Of a stretch of DNA of 64,000 nucleotides, positions 1 through 11,220 are shown in pieces. The translations under genes were made by a program, and so were the position numbers. This stretch comes from Isoetes taiwanensis. Taxonomy: Eukaryota; Streptophyta; Lycopodiopsida; Isoetales; Isoetaceae. Every line of letters begins with the position of its first letter. The stretch's first letter is position 1. The stretch lies in NCBI GenBank assembly GCA_021234155.1, contig JAJEKV010000020.1, positions 19,213,018 through 19,277,017 of the forward strand, given 5' to 3'. The notes below the pieces were generated by a model, which was not told the DNA's origin, searched no databases, and saw only the letters and a list, made by a program, of their open reading frames with translations.

Positions 1-412
1 GGATTGAGCATATGATCATCGGCGATGATGGGCTCATCTTGGATGTTCCCTAGCTTAAACCTTCAGAGCCATGATGCGTTGCGGGTGTGCATGATCGAAG
101 AGGTCATGTATGAGTAGGCACAGGATTGTGGCGATGATAAGATCATCATTAGAATGTTCTCTATGCCACGATGCACGACATGTGTGCATGACCATGGGGG
201 GTCATGAAGAGGTAAACGTGATCATGGGCGATGATGGCATCATCGGGGATATACCCTAGCTTAAACCTTCAGGGGCATAATGCACAGCAGGTGTCATGAT
301 CGAGGGGATCATGTACAAGATAGCATGCAATCATGGATGATGATAGGATCGTCTTAAATGGTCCTTAAGCTCAAATCCTATGGGCCATGATTGGGTGCAG
401 GCCATAGAGGTA
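1..412 (+). repeat. Four diverged tandem units in the 3' noncoding end of a chromovirus
   Basis: About four units of roughly 90-120 bp begin near 1, 121, 214 and 330. Each holds a 'gatcat-ggcgatgatg' start, and units 1 and 3 share CCTAGCTTAAACCTTCAG followed by a 'catgatcga-gg-tcatgta' end. Units 1 and 3 are clearly closest. The stretch lies upstream of a polypurine tract and LTR, so it belongs to the untranslated 3' region of a plus-strand gypsy element. Related single-copy sequence appears in the same place in elements 1 and 2 (near 13363-13420 and 28800-28860). No coding potential is visible. Confidence 0.6.
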
Positions 413-789
413 ACCTTGAGCTGGTAGTTCGGTTCAAGGAGGTAATTAGGGGGGTGATCCCCTTAAAACCACAATGTATTAACTAAACTAACGTAATGTG
501 CTACTCGTTGCAGGCCAGTGAAGGAGGAGTCTAGAGGAGGGAGCACGTTACGAGAAGATAGGAGTTATAGATTTTGCATTTATTTATGAACTCCTAAACA
601 TGTCATGATGACATTATGTACTAACTTTTATAATAATAACTATTAAGGCCATATAATTTTGTATGTGTGTATATAAGTATAGCCTTACAATTAAAGTATT
701 AATTAATTAAGTGGAAGTTGATCATTTGAATTGCTATATTCCTTGTTGTTGTATCTTATAAGGTTGAGGCAGGTTCGTCACCTTACCGT
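413..789 (+). other. 3' noncoding region of a plus-strand chromovirus
   Basis: No credible ORF. The sequence around 445-540 (a 'ggtgatccccttaaaacca' block, then 'gcaggcca') matches, in reverse complement, the 3' noncoding region of element 2 near 28400-28480. That places this DNA between the lost pol gene and the 3' LTR of an element of the same lineage. The gene-bearing part lies outside the window on the left. Confidence 0.6.
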
Positions 790-825
790 AATGCTGAGGA
801 CAACATTATGCCAAGAGGGGGAGAA
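790..825 (+). promoter_or_regulatory. Pre-PPT hairpin and polypurine tract
   Basis: Positions 790-807 (AATGCTGAGGACAACATT) can fold as a 7-bp stem with a 4-nt loop. Positions 813-825 (AAGAGGGGGAGAA) are an uninterrupted purine run that ends exactly where the LTR begins (TGTGAC at 826). This is the layout of a plus-strand priming site of an LTR retrotransposon. The same pair of signals sits at 12873-12907 and 28086-28121 on the minus strand. Confidence 0.8.
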
Positions 826-2850
826 TGTGACATTCCCCTAAAATATACGGTATAAATATGTATATTTCTAGGCCATGTCACCGTACAAACCTACCTTAAT
901 ACCCTTGTATACCGTAAGAGCATGACTAAGTTATGTATATAACTTTGCCAAACCTTAGGATGGAACCATTTCCACATGGTCCCATCCTATTGGCCACCGT
1001 CACATGGATGCACCTTATTGGAACCACGTGGTGTGACATGACAATCCTAACATACTTATGGCCTAACCCTAACCCTAACCAACTTTCTGGCTTCTACTGC
1101 CTTGGAATCTTGATTTGCCCGAAACTCCGTTTCGAGAACGGTTTGTTGCAGCATAGCACAGATCAGCAGCAGACCGTGTTCATGTCAGAAGGAGTGGTGT
1201 AACGTTCCTAACCGACATGCCCTTAACCAACTGGGCAAAACCGTCTAAACGTTTATGAGTAGTCGCTTCTACCCATTTATGTCTGTTCGAATACTCGAGC
1301 AGCCCAGCATCCAAGGCTATACCATGTCACAATGATTACCAAGTCTTTGCAAATTACCCATACATATAGGCACCCATGGAGACTCGAACTTGAGACCTGC
1401 TCTGATACCAACTGGAACGTTCCTGACCGACATGCCCTTAACCAACTGGGCAAAACCGTCTAGACAGTTATGAATAGTTGCTTCTACCCATTTATGCCGA
1501 TGTCTCGGGAATGCCCCACAGGCACATTCAAGGTTCGAATACTCGAGCAGTCTACCATGGGCCCCTTACAAGTGGGAGCTATCCTGAATAGCTTGCAAGC
1601 CATGGAGAAGTCACGACAAGATGGAAGTTCCTCCAAAGTAGGTATTTGGAGTAGTTAGGTAGATCATCTGGAAGCTAGGACTCCATATGAGCTAGTATCT
1701 CATAATTCTAGTAGAGCCCTCCTAGAACACTCAATTCGGATCTTGGACCCTAATCAATGAATCCTAACTGTAAGTTAGATGCATGTGATTAGGATTAGAT
1801 GTATTCTTATTATTATTATATACTCAGAGATGTGATGTTGGTTGATCATGTTTGCTCCTTTTGTATTGGGAAGGGGGTTAGAGACTTAGTAGCTATTGTT
1901 TAGATGATGCTCCTAGTTTAGACCCCTCAATTCCTATTAGTTACGGTATGTGGATAGAGTCCACCAGGCTACGGAGGCTATGGAATGACTCCGCACCACG
2001 TAACGGGGTTAGTGGCAATGTGGAGGGAGGTCCCTGCTGAGCGTGCCTACTGGGGATCCATAACGGGCTAGCTTATAGTCGGTCACTTCGTGTGGGCCGG
2101 GTATGGGTCTGACACTTCTTGGGTCAATGGTGTCACCTTGACTCTCAAGAGTTGCAGGTGTTGGCCTGGCTCTTGTTTTGAGGAGTTCAAGCGGGTAAGG
2201 ACGTGTGACGCCACGATCCTCTAGCCACCCATAGAGCCACTACTCTCCAGGAAGGGGAGATGCAACCCTTCCTACCTCATCGGACTGGGGAGATGCCACC
2301 CGGAGTAGTCTTGTTGGGTGATACCATGAGACTGCGTCTTCAGCAGGTTACAGTCACGCCAGAGCTGGATTGAGGCGAGGATGGAGTGGTCAACCCTAGC
2401 ATTGTCTATAGCTAGCTCCGCCATTGTTATATCTCGATCTGCTCCATCTTGAGACCCAGCCGTTAGTTTACTTCCCTATGAGTCTGAGCCTGGGTAGGAG
2501 CTTATATGTTTACGATATATTGATATCTATGATGGATCTATGGATGGATGGATGGATGTGCTATCCTTCATGGTAGTTGGTTATATTATGTTGTTTTGCC
2601 AGTGTTGATGTTATAGTATGCTTCCACTGTAATAGGAGCCCATAGGGACGAGCGCGCAAGACACTTTTGTGTTTCCCTACCTGTATCCTCGCTATTCCCA
2701 GGAACGGGGCAGACGGAGGGCCCATGTAGCAGACGATGATGGATGGGGGATTTCCCAGAGTATATGGCGTGGCATCATATATTTTATTAAGGTGCGGCCA
2801 CCTAGACCAACTCGATTGGCCTAGGCCACTTGCCCATCTAGGAGACAATC
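826..2850 (+). mobile_element. LTR (3' LTR copy) of a chromovirus, with a nested TRIM
   Basis: It begins with TGTGACATTCCCC directly after the polypurine tract. The first ~60 bp match the sense start of the element 1 LTR (shared ATACGGTATAAAT core). Internal blocks (1740-1890; 2070-2310) match the LTR block at 5400-5540 read on the other strand and the second LTR copy at 3310-3560. The right boundary is approximate because the copy is decayed and passes into another partial LTR. A 352-bp TRIM-like insertion occupies 1198-1549. Confidence 0.7.
1198..1549 (-). mobile_element. TRIM-like miniature LTR retroelement
   Basis: Read on the minus strand, two terminal direct repeats start TGCTCGAGTATTCGAAC and end AACGTTCCA or AACGTTACA (TG...CA ends). 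They lie at 1413-1549 (137 bp) and 1198-1301 (104 bp, with one internal deletion of about 37 bp). Two bases inside the first repeat is TGGTATCAGAGC (complement of 1399-1410), the primer-binding site for initiator tRNA-Met. The internal part is about 100 bp and codes nothing. Size and layout fit TRIMs. I see no clear target duplication. The repeats also contain a tRNA box A-like stretch (TTGCCCAGTTGG), so a SINE origin cannot be excluded. Confidence 0.6.
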
Positions 2851-4098
2851 AATGGGCCTCCCCAATTCTGCCCCAAAATCGATCTGGGAAGATTTGGTGA
2901 AGGAAGAGCTGCTTGTTCATCCCTAATCAGACCAGCTATATGGAAACCTTCGGAGATAATAGCTCTAGCCACATCGGTTAGTACTTAGATAGCTTGATAG
3001 CTAACCCTTGCATGTGTAGTTGTTTGAATAATCTCTATTTCATGCTCTAATTGAGATTATGGATGGACATATGTATGATGATTGTTCCCTTTTTGTTCCT
3101 CCTGTGTTTTGGGAATTAAGGAAGGTAGAGACCTAAAGGCCATCTAGTGATAGAGATTTTCCTACTTAAAACTCCTTAAATCCTGGCACGTGCACAAGAG
3201 CCCTCCTGGTTGGGGATGGTATGCTATAGTTGAGAACCATACAACGGACGCGGTGGTGAAATAGAGGTGAAACCTTGCCTAGCATGGCTACAAGGTTCCT
3301 ATAGTGTGCTAGGCTTATAGTCGGTCATTGCGTGTGGGCCGGGTATGGGTCTGACACCCTCTGGGTCGCAGGATACGCACCTATAGGGATGCCCTGGACT
3401 CGATGGGCATGGCTGAAGTTGGCCTATGGATTTTGGGGGGTAAGTCAGGTATGGATGTATGGGCGCCAGTGGTTCCATGATCCTCTAGCCACCCATGGAA
3501 CCATCGCGCTCCGGGATGGGATTCACCCCTTTCCTGCCTCATCGGACCGGGGAGATGCAACCTGGAGTAGTCTCAAAGGGTGATTCCATGGGATTATGGC
3601 TCCGGAGGGCTACAACCATGGCATAGCACGTTCTAGCCTATCTGCAAAGTGTGCACAGGAGGGACAGATGGAATGGACTAATCTAGATATTGTTCTAGGC
3701 CAGCCAATGCCGATGTCATGATTCCATCTATTGTTATCCGGAGGCAGCAGTTGATCCTCTTGAGTTTGAGCCTTCATTTATGACGTATTTGTTATTACAT
3801 GTATGTATAATAATATTATGTGATGTCGTCTTGTTGATGGATGGGCCACCCTTCATGGTGTCATATTATTATATATATTGTTGCTAGGTGCTAACATATA
3901 CGTACCCTTTCGCTATATGGGATTTCCCATAGAAGGCGTGGGACGAATGACACCTCCGTGCCGTTCACCCGAACACTTGGCCATCACAAGTGGTCCGAGC
4001 CAGACAGAGGGCCTTTCTGTGGCAATTGAGTTGCTATGGGAGGGGAATTTTCGATATTTATACGATGGGAGCATCATATAGGTTCGGGGAATGTCACA
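2851..4098 (+). mobile_element. Partial LTR (5' LTR copy) ending at a PBS
   Basis: This stretch repeats blocks of the preceding LTR. Positions 3313-3366 match 2071-2122 nearly base for base ('gcttatagtcggtca' and the following ~35 bp), and 3100-3180 parallels 1870-1920. It ends GAATGTCACA at 4098, one base before a tRNA-Met primer-binding site, so this is the right end of a 5' LTR. Its left portion is missing. With the polypurine tract at 813-825, the locus reads internal-LTR-partial LTR-internal, a product expected from recombination between neighbouring elements. Confidence 0.65.
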
Positions 4099-4099
4099 A

Positions 4100-4111
4100 T
4101 AGTATCAGAGC
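4100..4111 (+). promoter_or_regulatory. tRNA-iMet primer-binding site
   Basis: TAGTATCAGAGC differs by one base from TGGTATCAGAGC, the complement of the 3' end of plant initiator tRNA-Met. It lies one base after the LTR end at 4098, the same spacing as in elements 1 and 2. Confidence 0.8.
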
Positions 4112-4777
4112 CATGATCTTGGTAGACTGGATCATAGCTCTAGCCATGTTCTAACTCCTTAGATCAATTAGTTGGTAGGGGATCTCTAATGTAGGAGCTA
4201 CCCTAAATCCCTAGGTCGTATGCTATCTAGCCTAAGAGTGTGAAAAATGAGTAAATTAGGAAGAAATTGTAGGATGCACAAGTTGGGCCCTGTTGAGTTT
4301 TTGACAGAACAAGGTCCTTTGCTCTCAGAGACCATAACTTTTCGTAGGAGCTCGAATGAAGGTGATTCTTGCGCCATTGCATAAAGGAACTTGAATTAGC
4401 TAAAATCCCCTAAAAGCTCTATCAGGAGATGCTCCAGATGAAAGATTTTTAGCATTTTGCTAAAGGTCACACCGACAGGGAAAAATGAATTTAGAATATG
4501 ATTTAAAAACAAAAAAACCTCCTCGGTCCGCATTATATGCACCGTATAAAATATATAAAATCTTTTTTTTTATATATATATGATTTCAAAAATTTTAAGG
4601 GTTTACAATTTTTTGAGATATTTTTTTTTTTCGTGCTCTCTTACTGAAGCTTTCTTCCGCCGTAGTCGAGCTTGCGCATCTGTCGGAGTTGACCACCTCA
4701 CCCCACTGCCATAGGCAGGGCCACCCTAGCTCCTTACCTCGGCACCTATCTTCTCCTCCACAGCTATAGTTTGCATC
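4112..4777 (+). other. Untranslated leader between PBS and ORF-A
   Basis: AT-rich leader with T-runs at 4563-4571 and 4619-4631. No ORF of note is seen on the plus strand. It corresponds to the ~0.7-kb leader of element 1 (22203-22884 on the minus strand). Confidence 0.55.
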
Positions 4778-5170
4778 ATGCAAATCCAGAGCTATGACAC
4801 ACTCGACGTGACACAGCTTTTTGCCAAGCTTGGAAGCAATCTCGTTGGAGGTCCCGAGAAATTCGAACTCCTCCTTGATCAACTGGTACAACGCTCCATG
4901 GTGGGAGGCCGGATACCTTCCTATCTTCACATGGCTGAGCAATTTGGCGAGACGTATACCCTTGTGAAGCAGCCTCACCAAGCACTGACGCTGACTAAAT
5001 ATTACCCTCCCAACTCTGCGACTATCAGTGATGAGGAAACCACGAGGGTGGAGGCACAGAGGGTCATGGACTTGACCATAGCAGCGGATGCCCAAGAAGT
5101 GGCTAGTGGAGATCTAGAGGATAGAGGTACGCGATATGTTTACTTGGGAAATGGGAAAATGGAGAAGCTA
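4778..5170 (+). pseudogene. Truncated accessory ORF-A of the chromovirus lineage
   Basis: The reading frame opens with MQIQSYDTLDVTQLF and aligns along its length with ORF-A of element 1. Shared stretches include QLF near residue 14, an RIP motif (GGRIPSY versus CRRIPYP), YTLV-QP, a KYYP/KFYP motif and [14 protein letters not shown]. The element 1 protein is 275-288 residues. Here only about 130 family residues survive before the frame runs into inverted LTR sequence near 5171 and ends at a chance stop at 5248. It lies directly downstream of a PBS and leader, the position expected for the first ORF of this lineage. No known domain is recognised. Function unknown; a role in the retrotransposon cycle is inferred only from position and conservation. 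Confidence 0.7.
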
Positions 5171-6063
5171 TCACCCATATCCGGCCTACGCAGAGTGACC
5201 AGCTATGAGCCTAGCCCCCTATGGGACTCCAGTAACCGCACTCAGTAGGGTTCTCCCTCCACTTTGCCACTTGCCCCATTGTGTGGTGCTCAGTCACTCT
5301 ATAGCCTCCATACCTAGATAGGCTCTATGCACAGGCCGCATTAATAATGGGAACTAATGGATCTATCTAGGAGCATCATCTACTAATGGCTACTAGATCT
5401 CTACCCCCTTTCCCAATACATAAGAGGTGCAATATGCAATCAACCAACATCATATCAACATAATCTTGATAATAGATAAGAATAACAACTAATCCTAATC
5501 ACATACATCTAACTTACAGTTAGAGTTCTTGGATTAGGGTTCATGTTCAGAATTATAGGTTCTAGAATGGCTCTACTAGGACACAACATGCAACTCAACT
5601 GGCATCTACTCGAAATACCTGCTCCTAACGAGCTGCCACCGGCTCCCTGGTTCTCCATCTCTAGTGGTTGGTTCGAGAAGATGATCCTCCTCTGCTACAC
5701 TTGTGCCTCCAGACTGCTAACTGCAACTCAAGTTGTTGAAGACAATCTTTGAATCAGAGCTGTGATCGCGAATTGGCGAATCAGAAGTTGGTGGAGCCAA
5801 AAGTGGCTAGGGTTTAAGGCTTAGCCTTTTATATGTTAGGGTTCACATGAAGGCCACTTGGCTCCAATAGGTGCGTCTATGTGGCAGGTCTCCTATAAGG
5901 CGAGGCCATGTGGAAATGACTTCTTCTCCAGTTACGTAGATAACTTAGTCATCTCCCCTACATTAGGTGCATACAAGTCTACTTATTTAGATTACATAGT
6001 GACGTGGTCGTGGGATATATGGGATATACATATTTATACCATATATTCTAGGGGGACATCACA
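5171..6063 (-). mobile_element. Inverted partial LTR of the same chromovirus lineage
   Basis: The plus strand here reads like the element 1 LTR in its plus orientation: 'acccatatccggcc' at 5172, then 'gtgtggtgctcagtca', then a 'tctacccccttt' block. It ends AGGGGGACATCACA at 6063, the reverse complement of the LTR start. It is therefore an LTR in minus orientation, cut at ~5171 where it is fused to plus-strand ORF-A. No polypurine tract lies beyond 6063, so the right side is probably host flank and this was a 5' LTR. The fusion of opposite orientations implies an inversion or the joining of two elements. Confidence 0.7.
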
Positions 6064-6435
6064 TTATTGACAAATTATGGCTTTGTAGGGCCCGTTAAAG
6101 TTGCAAAAACAAAATTAGCCATCTTTTGACCAAAAAAAAATCCTCTTGCCGCTCTCACGTTCACCTAGTCCTCTAAGCGGCGAAGCCTTGGATACCTTCG
6201 GCACTCCTTGTGAAAGACTCTTAAAGAAACAACCTATTGCCCCTAATTTACTTCATTTGATGTAATCTTTAAAGCCATCCACCAACTATTCATTATCTTC
6301 ATGTAAAAACCAGGCACATGAATAAGTTCAATATGCCTTTACGAATAAACATACCTTTGTGAAAAGTTTGTTGGCCATAATTGGTAAATTCTTAAAGATT
6401 TTCCTTCCAAATATATATATTATGTCTTGACTAAC
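6064..6435. other. Host intergenic DNA downstream of the TLC gene
   Basis: No ORF, repeat or RNA gene recognised. With the duplication that follows, this is the 3' flank of the TLC-domain gene and may contain its 3' UTR and polyadenylation region. I could not place a polyadenylation signal with confidence. Confidence 0.4.
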
Positions 6436-6575
6436 AAAGCAAGTTGCCTTATTTTACAAGGAGAGTCCATATTCACACTTGGAGTGGTAAATGAGCTATT
6501 GCAATAAAGCAAGTTGCCTTATTTTACAAGGAGAGTCCATATTCACACTTGGAGTGGTAAATGAGCTATTGCAAT
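6436..6575. repeat. 70-bp perfect tandem duplication
   Basis: Two identical 70-bp copies (6436-6505 and 6506-6575) begin AAAGCAAGTTGCC and end CTATTGCAAT. Perfect identity means a very recent slippage or duplication event, or an assembly artefact. Confidence 0.9.
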
Positions 6576-6885
6576 TTGAAATTAATAACGCGCTGTTTTT
6601 TGGATTGATCAAGACAAAAAAAAGGCCAAGATAACTAATCTCAAACCCTACATTATGCCTATGTAGATTTGGTCTTAAAGGCAACCCTGCTTACATAAGT
6701 GACATATTCAGGCGATAAAACTTTTATGGTTTTATAAATCCCAATCTGCCTAAAAACATAAGTTGTATTGTGCATGTACCCTATTTGGGTATTAAGTAGC
6801 ACTTTCATATTAAAAAGATATAAATGAAAAGACTTAGAAAAGATATTTAGATTCGAAACAATATATTTGTCATATAGGTACAAAG

Positions 6886-9412
6886 TCAAAATTCTTTCAT
6901 AATTTTTCTCGGACGAAGAATCTTATAATACACTAGTCTTATTATCTTGTAAGCCCAAAAGATGCTCACAATTTGAATGCCTGCAGCGCCAACCTGCAAT
7001 TCAATTATTGCTAATGAATACACCAATTATAGAAAGTCAACTAAGAAAATGAAAAGAAATTACCGAGCACAAATCCCACCTTAACAGTTACGGGGTTGTT
7101 TGCTTGCAAGGTTATGAATGTTAAGTACGGTCCAACACCTAACCTTGCGACCAGAAATATTAACGCAAAACAAGCCTGAATGCAAGATAATTAACAAAAC
7201 ATATTAGCCACCTTCGCTTTATGACAAGCTCTAGGAAGCAAACAGACTAGAAAAACTTACATCATTTACTACAGCAACAGTCGAATCCTTAGCCCCTAGC
7301 TCCTTTAATAACTCCCTAGCATGCATAAATGGATTCGATATCTCCATCAACCAAAGACATGCAACAAGCTCTGTGCCAGACTGCAGACAAGTTTTGTTAT
7401 TCCCAGTTTCATTGAAACACCGGAACTGCTTTTACTTTGCCACTTTACAAAAACTGCCAAAAAATACAACGGGACCTTATGTTCAAATGAGTATGAGAGC
7501 CTTGGAAGGCAAAGCAACGAACTGTTACCAAGAAGGAAACAATGGCGAGAAATCTTCACAGAATGTGGGATTTGTTCTTCCCTTGGTTTTCAGTCTCATC
7601 AAAACAGAAAACTCCTTTGTTTTTCCCTTGGTTTTCAGTTCATTAATCAGATAGCAACATCATTCACGTGCAAGACCTATGGTATTTTCTTCATTAAATA
7701 CCTATATGCAGAAATGCAACTTCAGATAACAAAGCTAAGGGCAATCTTTTCTAGTCAAAATTCATTTCCTGAAGAGGTATGATGCTGATCATATTCCTGA
7801 TCCTGACAAACTAGATTGTTGAGCATGTAGAATGTCCAACTTTTAATAAACAATGAGCTCCATTGATAGCAATAAGAGGTAAAAGTGGCATCCTCTTTAT
7901 CTATTAGGCATGCTTGGTATGGTATGAAACATCATAAAAAGACAATGGCTAGAGAGCAAAGATGTGCTTACACTTGCATGAGCGAATCCATATGCCAACC
8001 CCAAAATGCTCAATAAGTGATGCAGTGCTGTTGCCACGTCTGTTGGTGTTTCAAGCAGACAGCAAAAGAAGTCGTAGATGAAGTAAGAGAGGCTAATGGT
8101 AATTGCACGCAGCTGCACAACACATATAGAAGGAATAAAGATGCATTCCTCAAAACAAATGCTGCGAAGCAACTAGGTGTTTGAAGGAGTTTTTATGTAC
8201 TATTTATTAAGATAAAAAATATTCAGTATAATTCTTTCAAAACTGGACTTAATCTAAAATTGTTATATACCACAACAATAACAAGAATATATATAGGCAT
8301 TTAACATAATTGTTGGTAAACAGGTTCGCAGTCTTGCATTAGGGTAGCTATTGATCTCTTATTAATAATGGTGCTAGGAAAAAATGTGCAAATTCACGAG
8401 CTCCAATCTATAATGTAAGTGAACTTCATAGACAATGAATTGAATCCCAAGTGACACATATAAAGGGTGGACAGAATTCTAAAAAATGGATGACAATGTT
8501 AAAGATGGGAATGAGAATAATTAAAAGCTGGGAAGGATCTTAGATACTGATTTTCACTTGCATGTTGAAACTTGGAAATGCGGAATGTTCTGACATTGCA
8601 GAGATATCTTTCAGGTCTCTAAGCAGACACTTATAGATCTTATCTTAACACACTACAAGAATTATGTAGAGGCCAACCTGGACTAAAGTCTGAGGAGATG
8701 CCCATATAGATTGCTTCCTAATTTCTAGTCACAAATTTCCAACCAAGAAAAAAAAGGCAGGTCCTAAGTGAATTTAATGTTTCATTGGTCTCAAATACGG
8801 TATTGCCATCACCAACTAGTACTCTTGGAGCTCTGCTATAGCTGATGTATTTAAGCACTTCGATCTCTACAATCTAAATGCAGTTTGGTTAGCAGATACA
8901 AGTCAGGCAGATGGTGCATGCAGCTAAAGAGCAACAGACATGTTCTATCTTGGCAGCTCAAGATCAGATATTTCTTACCTGGCCCATAAAAAATCAGGAA
9001 CAAGACATTATTTACATTCCTTAGTTACTCCTTCGAATGTAGGTTGTACAATCGCTTAATCATTAACATACGTACAAGAATGCTTTTTTCAGTGAGTTCA
9101 GGTGTAAACAACAAATGATGTCTCAGACTTGACTTCATCCTTCATAACTGAATAGGAAACAAGATGAATTGAAATCGATGGACTTGCCTGTTGCGGCGAT
9201 GAATGAGAAGCAAGGGGATGGAAAGGATGCCACCAGTTATCCACGGACATGGAACAGAGGAGCAGAGCTACAGCCACATGTAACAACGACACCACGCGAT
9301 TGCAGAAGTCATAAGATCGTTTGTGCCCCAACATTATTCGCACTCCAACAAAAATGGCTGTCCACGCCAGGACACCAACCACGAGTACAACTCCGCGTCT
9401 CTCTTCTGTCAT
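6886..9412 (-). CDS. TLC-domain (TRAM-LAG1-CLN8) membrane protein, five exons
   Basis: Five exons join in phase to a 230-residue protein: 9412-9188, 8112-7972, 7380-7261, 7175-7064 and 6980-6886, with stop TGA at 6888-6886. Exon 1 starts MTEERRGVV with a hydrophobic segment, then RSYDFCNR and SLLH. Exon 2 has YFIYDFFCCL and ALHHLLSILGL, the TLC hallmark. Exon 3 has MEISNPFMHARELLKELG. Exon 4 has a membrane segment (ALIFLVARLG) and exon 5 IVSIFWAYKI. Plant TLC proteins are multi-pass membrane proteins of about this length, thought to bind or sense lipids. Introns 2-4 have GT-AG ends (591, 85 and 83 bp). Intron 1 (8113-9187) has a GC-AG donor in good context (AG|GCAAGT). The open frame across five exons argues for an active host gene. 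It is the only clear host gene in the window. Confidence 0.9.
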
Positions 9413-10376
9413 TCCGGCGATCCTCCCTTGTACAAGGCGTAAACCAAGCCTTAAATTTGAATGGTATTTTTTTGAAGGGTAATTTTTTGGACTGCCATTT
9501 TTTTTTGCATGTCAAGTTTTTCGAATGACATCCAGAAGCTTAAACTATTACGTTGGAAAATACTCGTCATTAAAACCTTAAATTATTTGGTAGGAAAATG
9601 CTTTTTTCAAGATTTTGGTTGGAAAAAAAAAAAGGTTTAAATAAAAAATATTTTTTTTGGAATAACCATTGGAAAAAAAAGGAGGATAAAAAAAGTTTAA
9701 AAGGCTCTCACGACCATTTCGACCTTGTCTTAGGGCTAGTAATAGCAGAAAGAGCGATTAGGAAATAACTGAACAAGCATTTCAAACTTTCGGGGATGAG
9801 CCTTTAGCGGCACGCAACTGGAATAGAATACTCTCTAAAGGCATGCAACTGGAATAGAATACTCTGTCATACAACTTGGCCAAATCTGACAAGGATAGGG
9901 CCTCCGAAACATAAACCCTGTGAGTAGTTTAGTTTCAAAGATCTGGATTGAGCGGAAACAACATTTACGGGACAAGAATTCATGACAAGAATTCATATAT
10001 CTGGCAGAATGTATAAGAGTAAGCTAACCGGCATAGTTTTCCCAGTTAGCTTACTTACAATATCACAATCGGGGATTGATCTTACTAAACAGGGGAAATC
10101 CAGAACAGGGGGAGAGGGGAAACTTTTTGTACGGTAGTAAAAGTTCCAATATAATAATGACCAGTACCTTTAAATTACGCCATTATTATGTTAAAATTAT
10201 ATGATGTAATTTTGTCCGGGTTCTGCGGAGCGGCGCCGCTTGTCTCTCCTACAGAGCTTTTTTTGCAGACTTTGCCGGAGATTGCTGGTAGAGCTTTTCT
10301 GTGGCAGAGAAGCTTGTAGAGTTTTTCCTTGCAGATGAGCTTACCGGATCTGAGCTGCAGAGGTGCAGACGAACAC
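9413..10376. other. 5' flank of the TLC gene, AT-rich
   Basis: It contains the presumed promoter and 5' UTR of the TLC gene. Homopolymer-rich DNA at 9500-9700 shows no ORF. A TAGAATACTCT-containing phrase is repeated within 9815-9865 ('gcatgcaactggaatagaat'-like). Nothing else is recognised. Confidence 0.4.
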
Positions 10377-10570
10377 GCCACTTTGTCATGGTTTTTTATT
10401 TGAGTAGGTTTAAAGCAGGCGAGCTTTTTACGTGGCAAGTTTTTCCTTGCGGATGAGCTCACGGGATCCGGGAGCCTCTAGAAGCTTGTAGACGGATGAG
10501 CTTATCGAACTGAGGCGCAGAGCCTTGGGACATGCCACTTTGTCATGATTTTTATTTGAGTAGGTTTAAA
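10377..10570. repeat. Direct repeat pair, ~157-bp period
   Basis: The ~37-bp block GCCACTTTGTCATG followed by a T-run and ATTTGAGTAGGTTTAAA occurs at 10377-10414 and 10534-10570. The intervening DNA (AGCTTGTAGA, GATGAGCTTA) is also present upstream of the first copy, so a unit of about 157 bp is duplicated and diverged. Confidence 0.6.
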
Positions 10571-10931
10571 AAGTGGGGGCAAAGGCGAGGCGGACCAAGC
10601 TATTGAAGGCTTCATTATAACCAGTTTCCATCTCCGGTCAGTTCATCACTGCGGTTGCTTCTTAAGCTTGGAAGATTACATAAACCAACCGTGTTTTTGA
10701 AGATTTAACAAAGAAATTTCATCTGGGCAGTTGAGTGGTTCTTTAAAAACGGTTCTTCAAAGATTCACGTTTTTCATTATAGCCGCTTCTTGATCTTGAA
10801 AGATCACATAAACCAACTGTTTTTTTGAAGATTCAACAATGAAATTTCATCTGGCCAGCTTCCATTCATGCAAACGATCTGTCGGATCAAAGCAGAGAAG
10901 TGGAAATTTAAAGGTACTGGTCATTACGTCC

Positions 10932-11090
10932 GGTAATTGCCAGGAGTCGGGCATTCTGGCTATAAAGGGCACCGGCGGCGCCGCCAAACTCGGCGGCGCA
11001 CTCGCCGGTCCGCCGCTCGTGCACCGCCTCGTTTGGCGGGGGCGCCGGTGCTCTTTATAGCGCGGAATGCCCCTCCTCCTGGCAATTACC
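10932..11090. repeat. Foldback (MITE-like) element with GC-rich loop
   Basis: Arms start GGTAATTGCCAGGAG and end in the reverse complement (CTCCTGGCAATTACC). Homology between the arms extends about 55 bp through GGCATTC, CTATAAAG and GCACCGGCG. The centre is very GC-rich (CCGCCAAACTCGGCGG ... TTTGGCGG). The same central sequence recurs in a second foldback at 25452-25631 that has different arms. No target duplication is clear. Confidence 0.7.
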
Positions 11091-11220
11091 TAGTACATAA
11101 TCCAGAACAGGGGCACAGGGTCAATAAATCCAAAGGGGCCATGGCTAGATGGAAGAGGATAGATTAGGTTGGATCTGGCAAAGCATCTTCAGGCCATAGA
11201 AGCCATCAGGCCGTCATCAA

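Noticed and set aside
1062-1080. CCCTAACCCTAACC, telomere-like
   Set aside because: Only about two and a half units and not the usual plant TTTAGGG repeat; common by chance near 'aaccctaa' phrases.
8650-8661. CACTACAAGAA resembling a CACTA transposon end (also CACTACAAAAA at ~26156)
   Set aside because: No matching inverted end or 3-bp duplication was found nearby for either.
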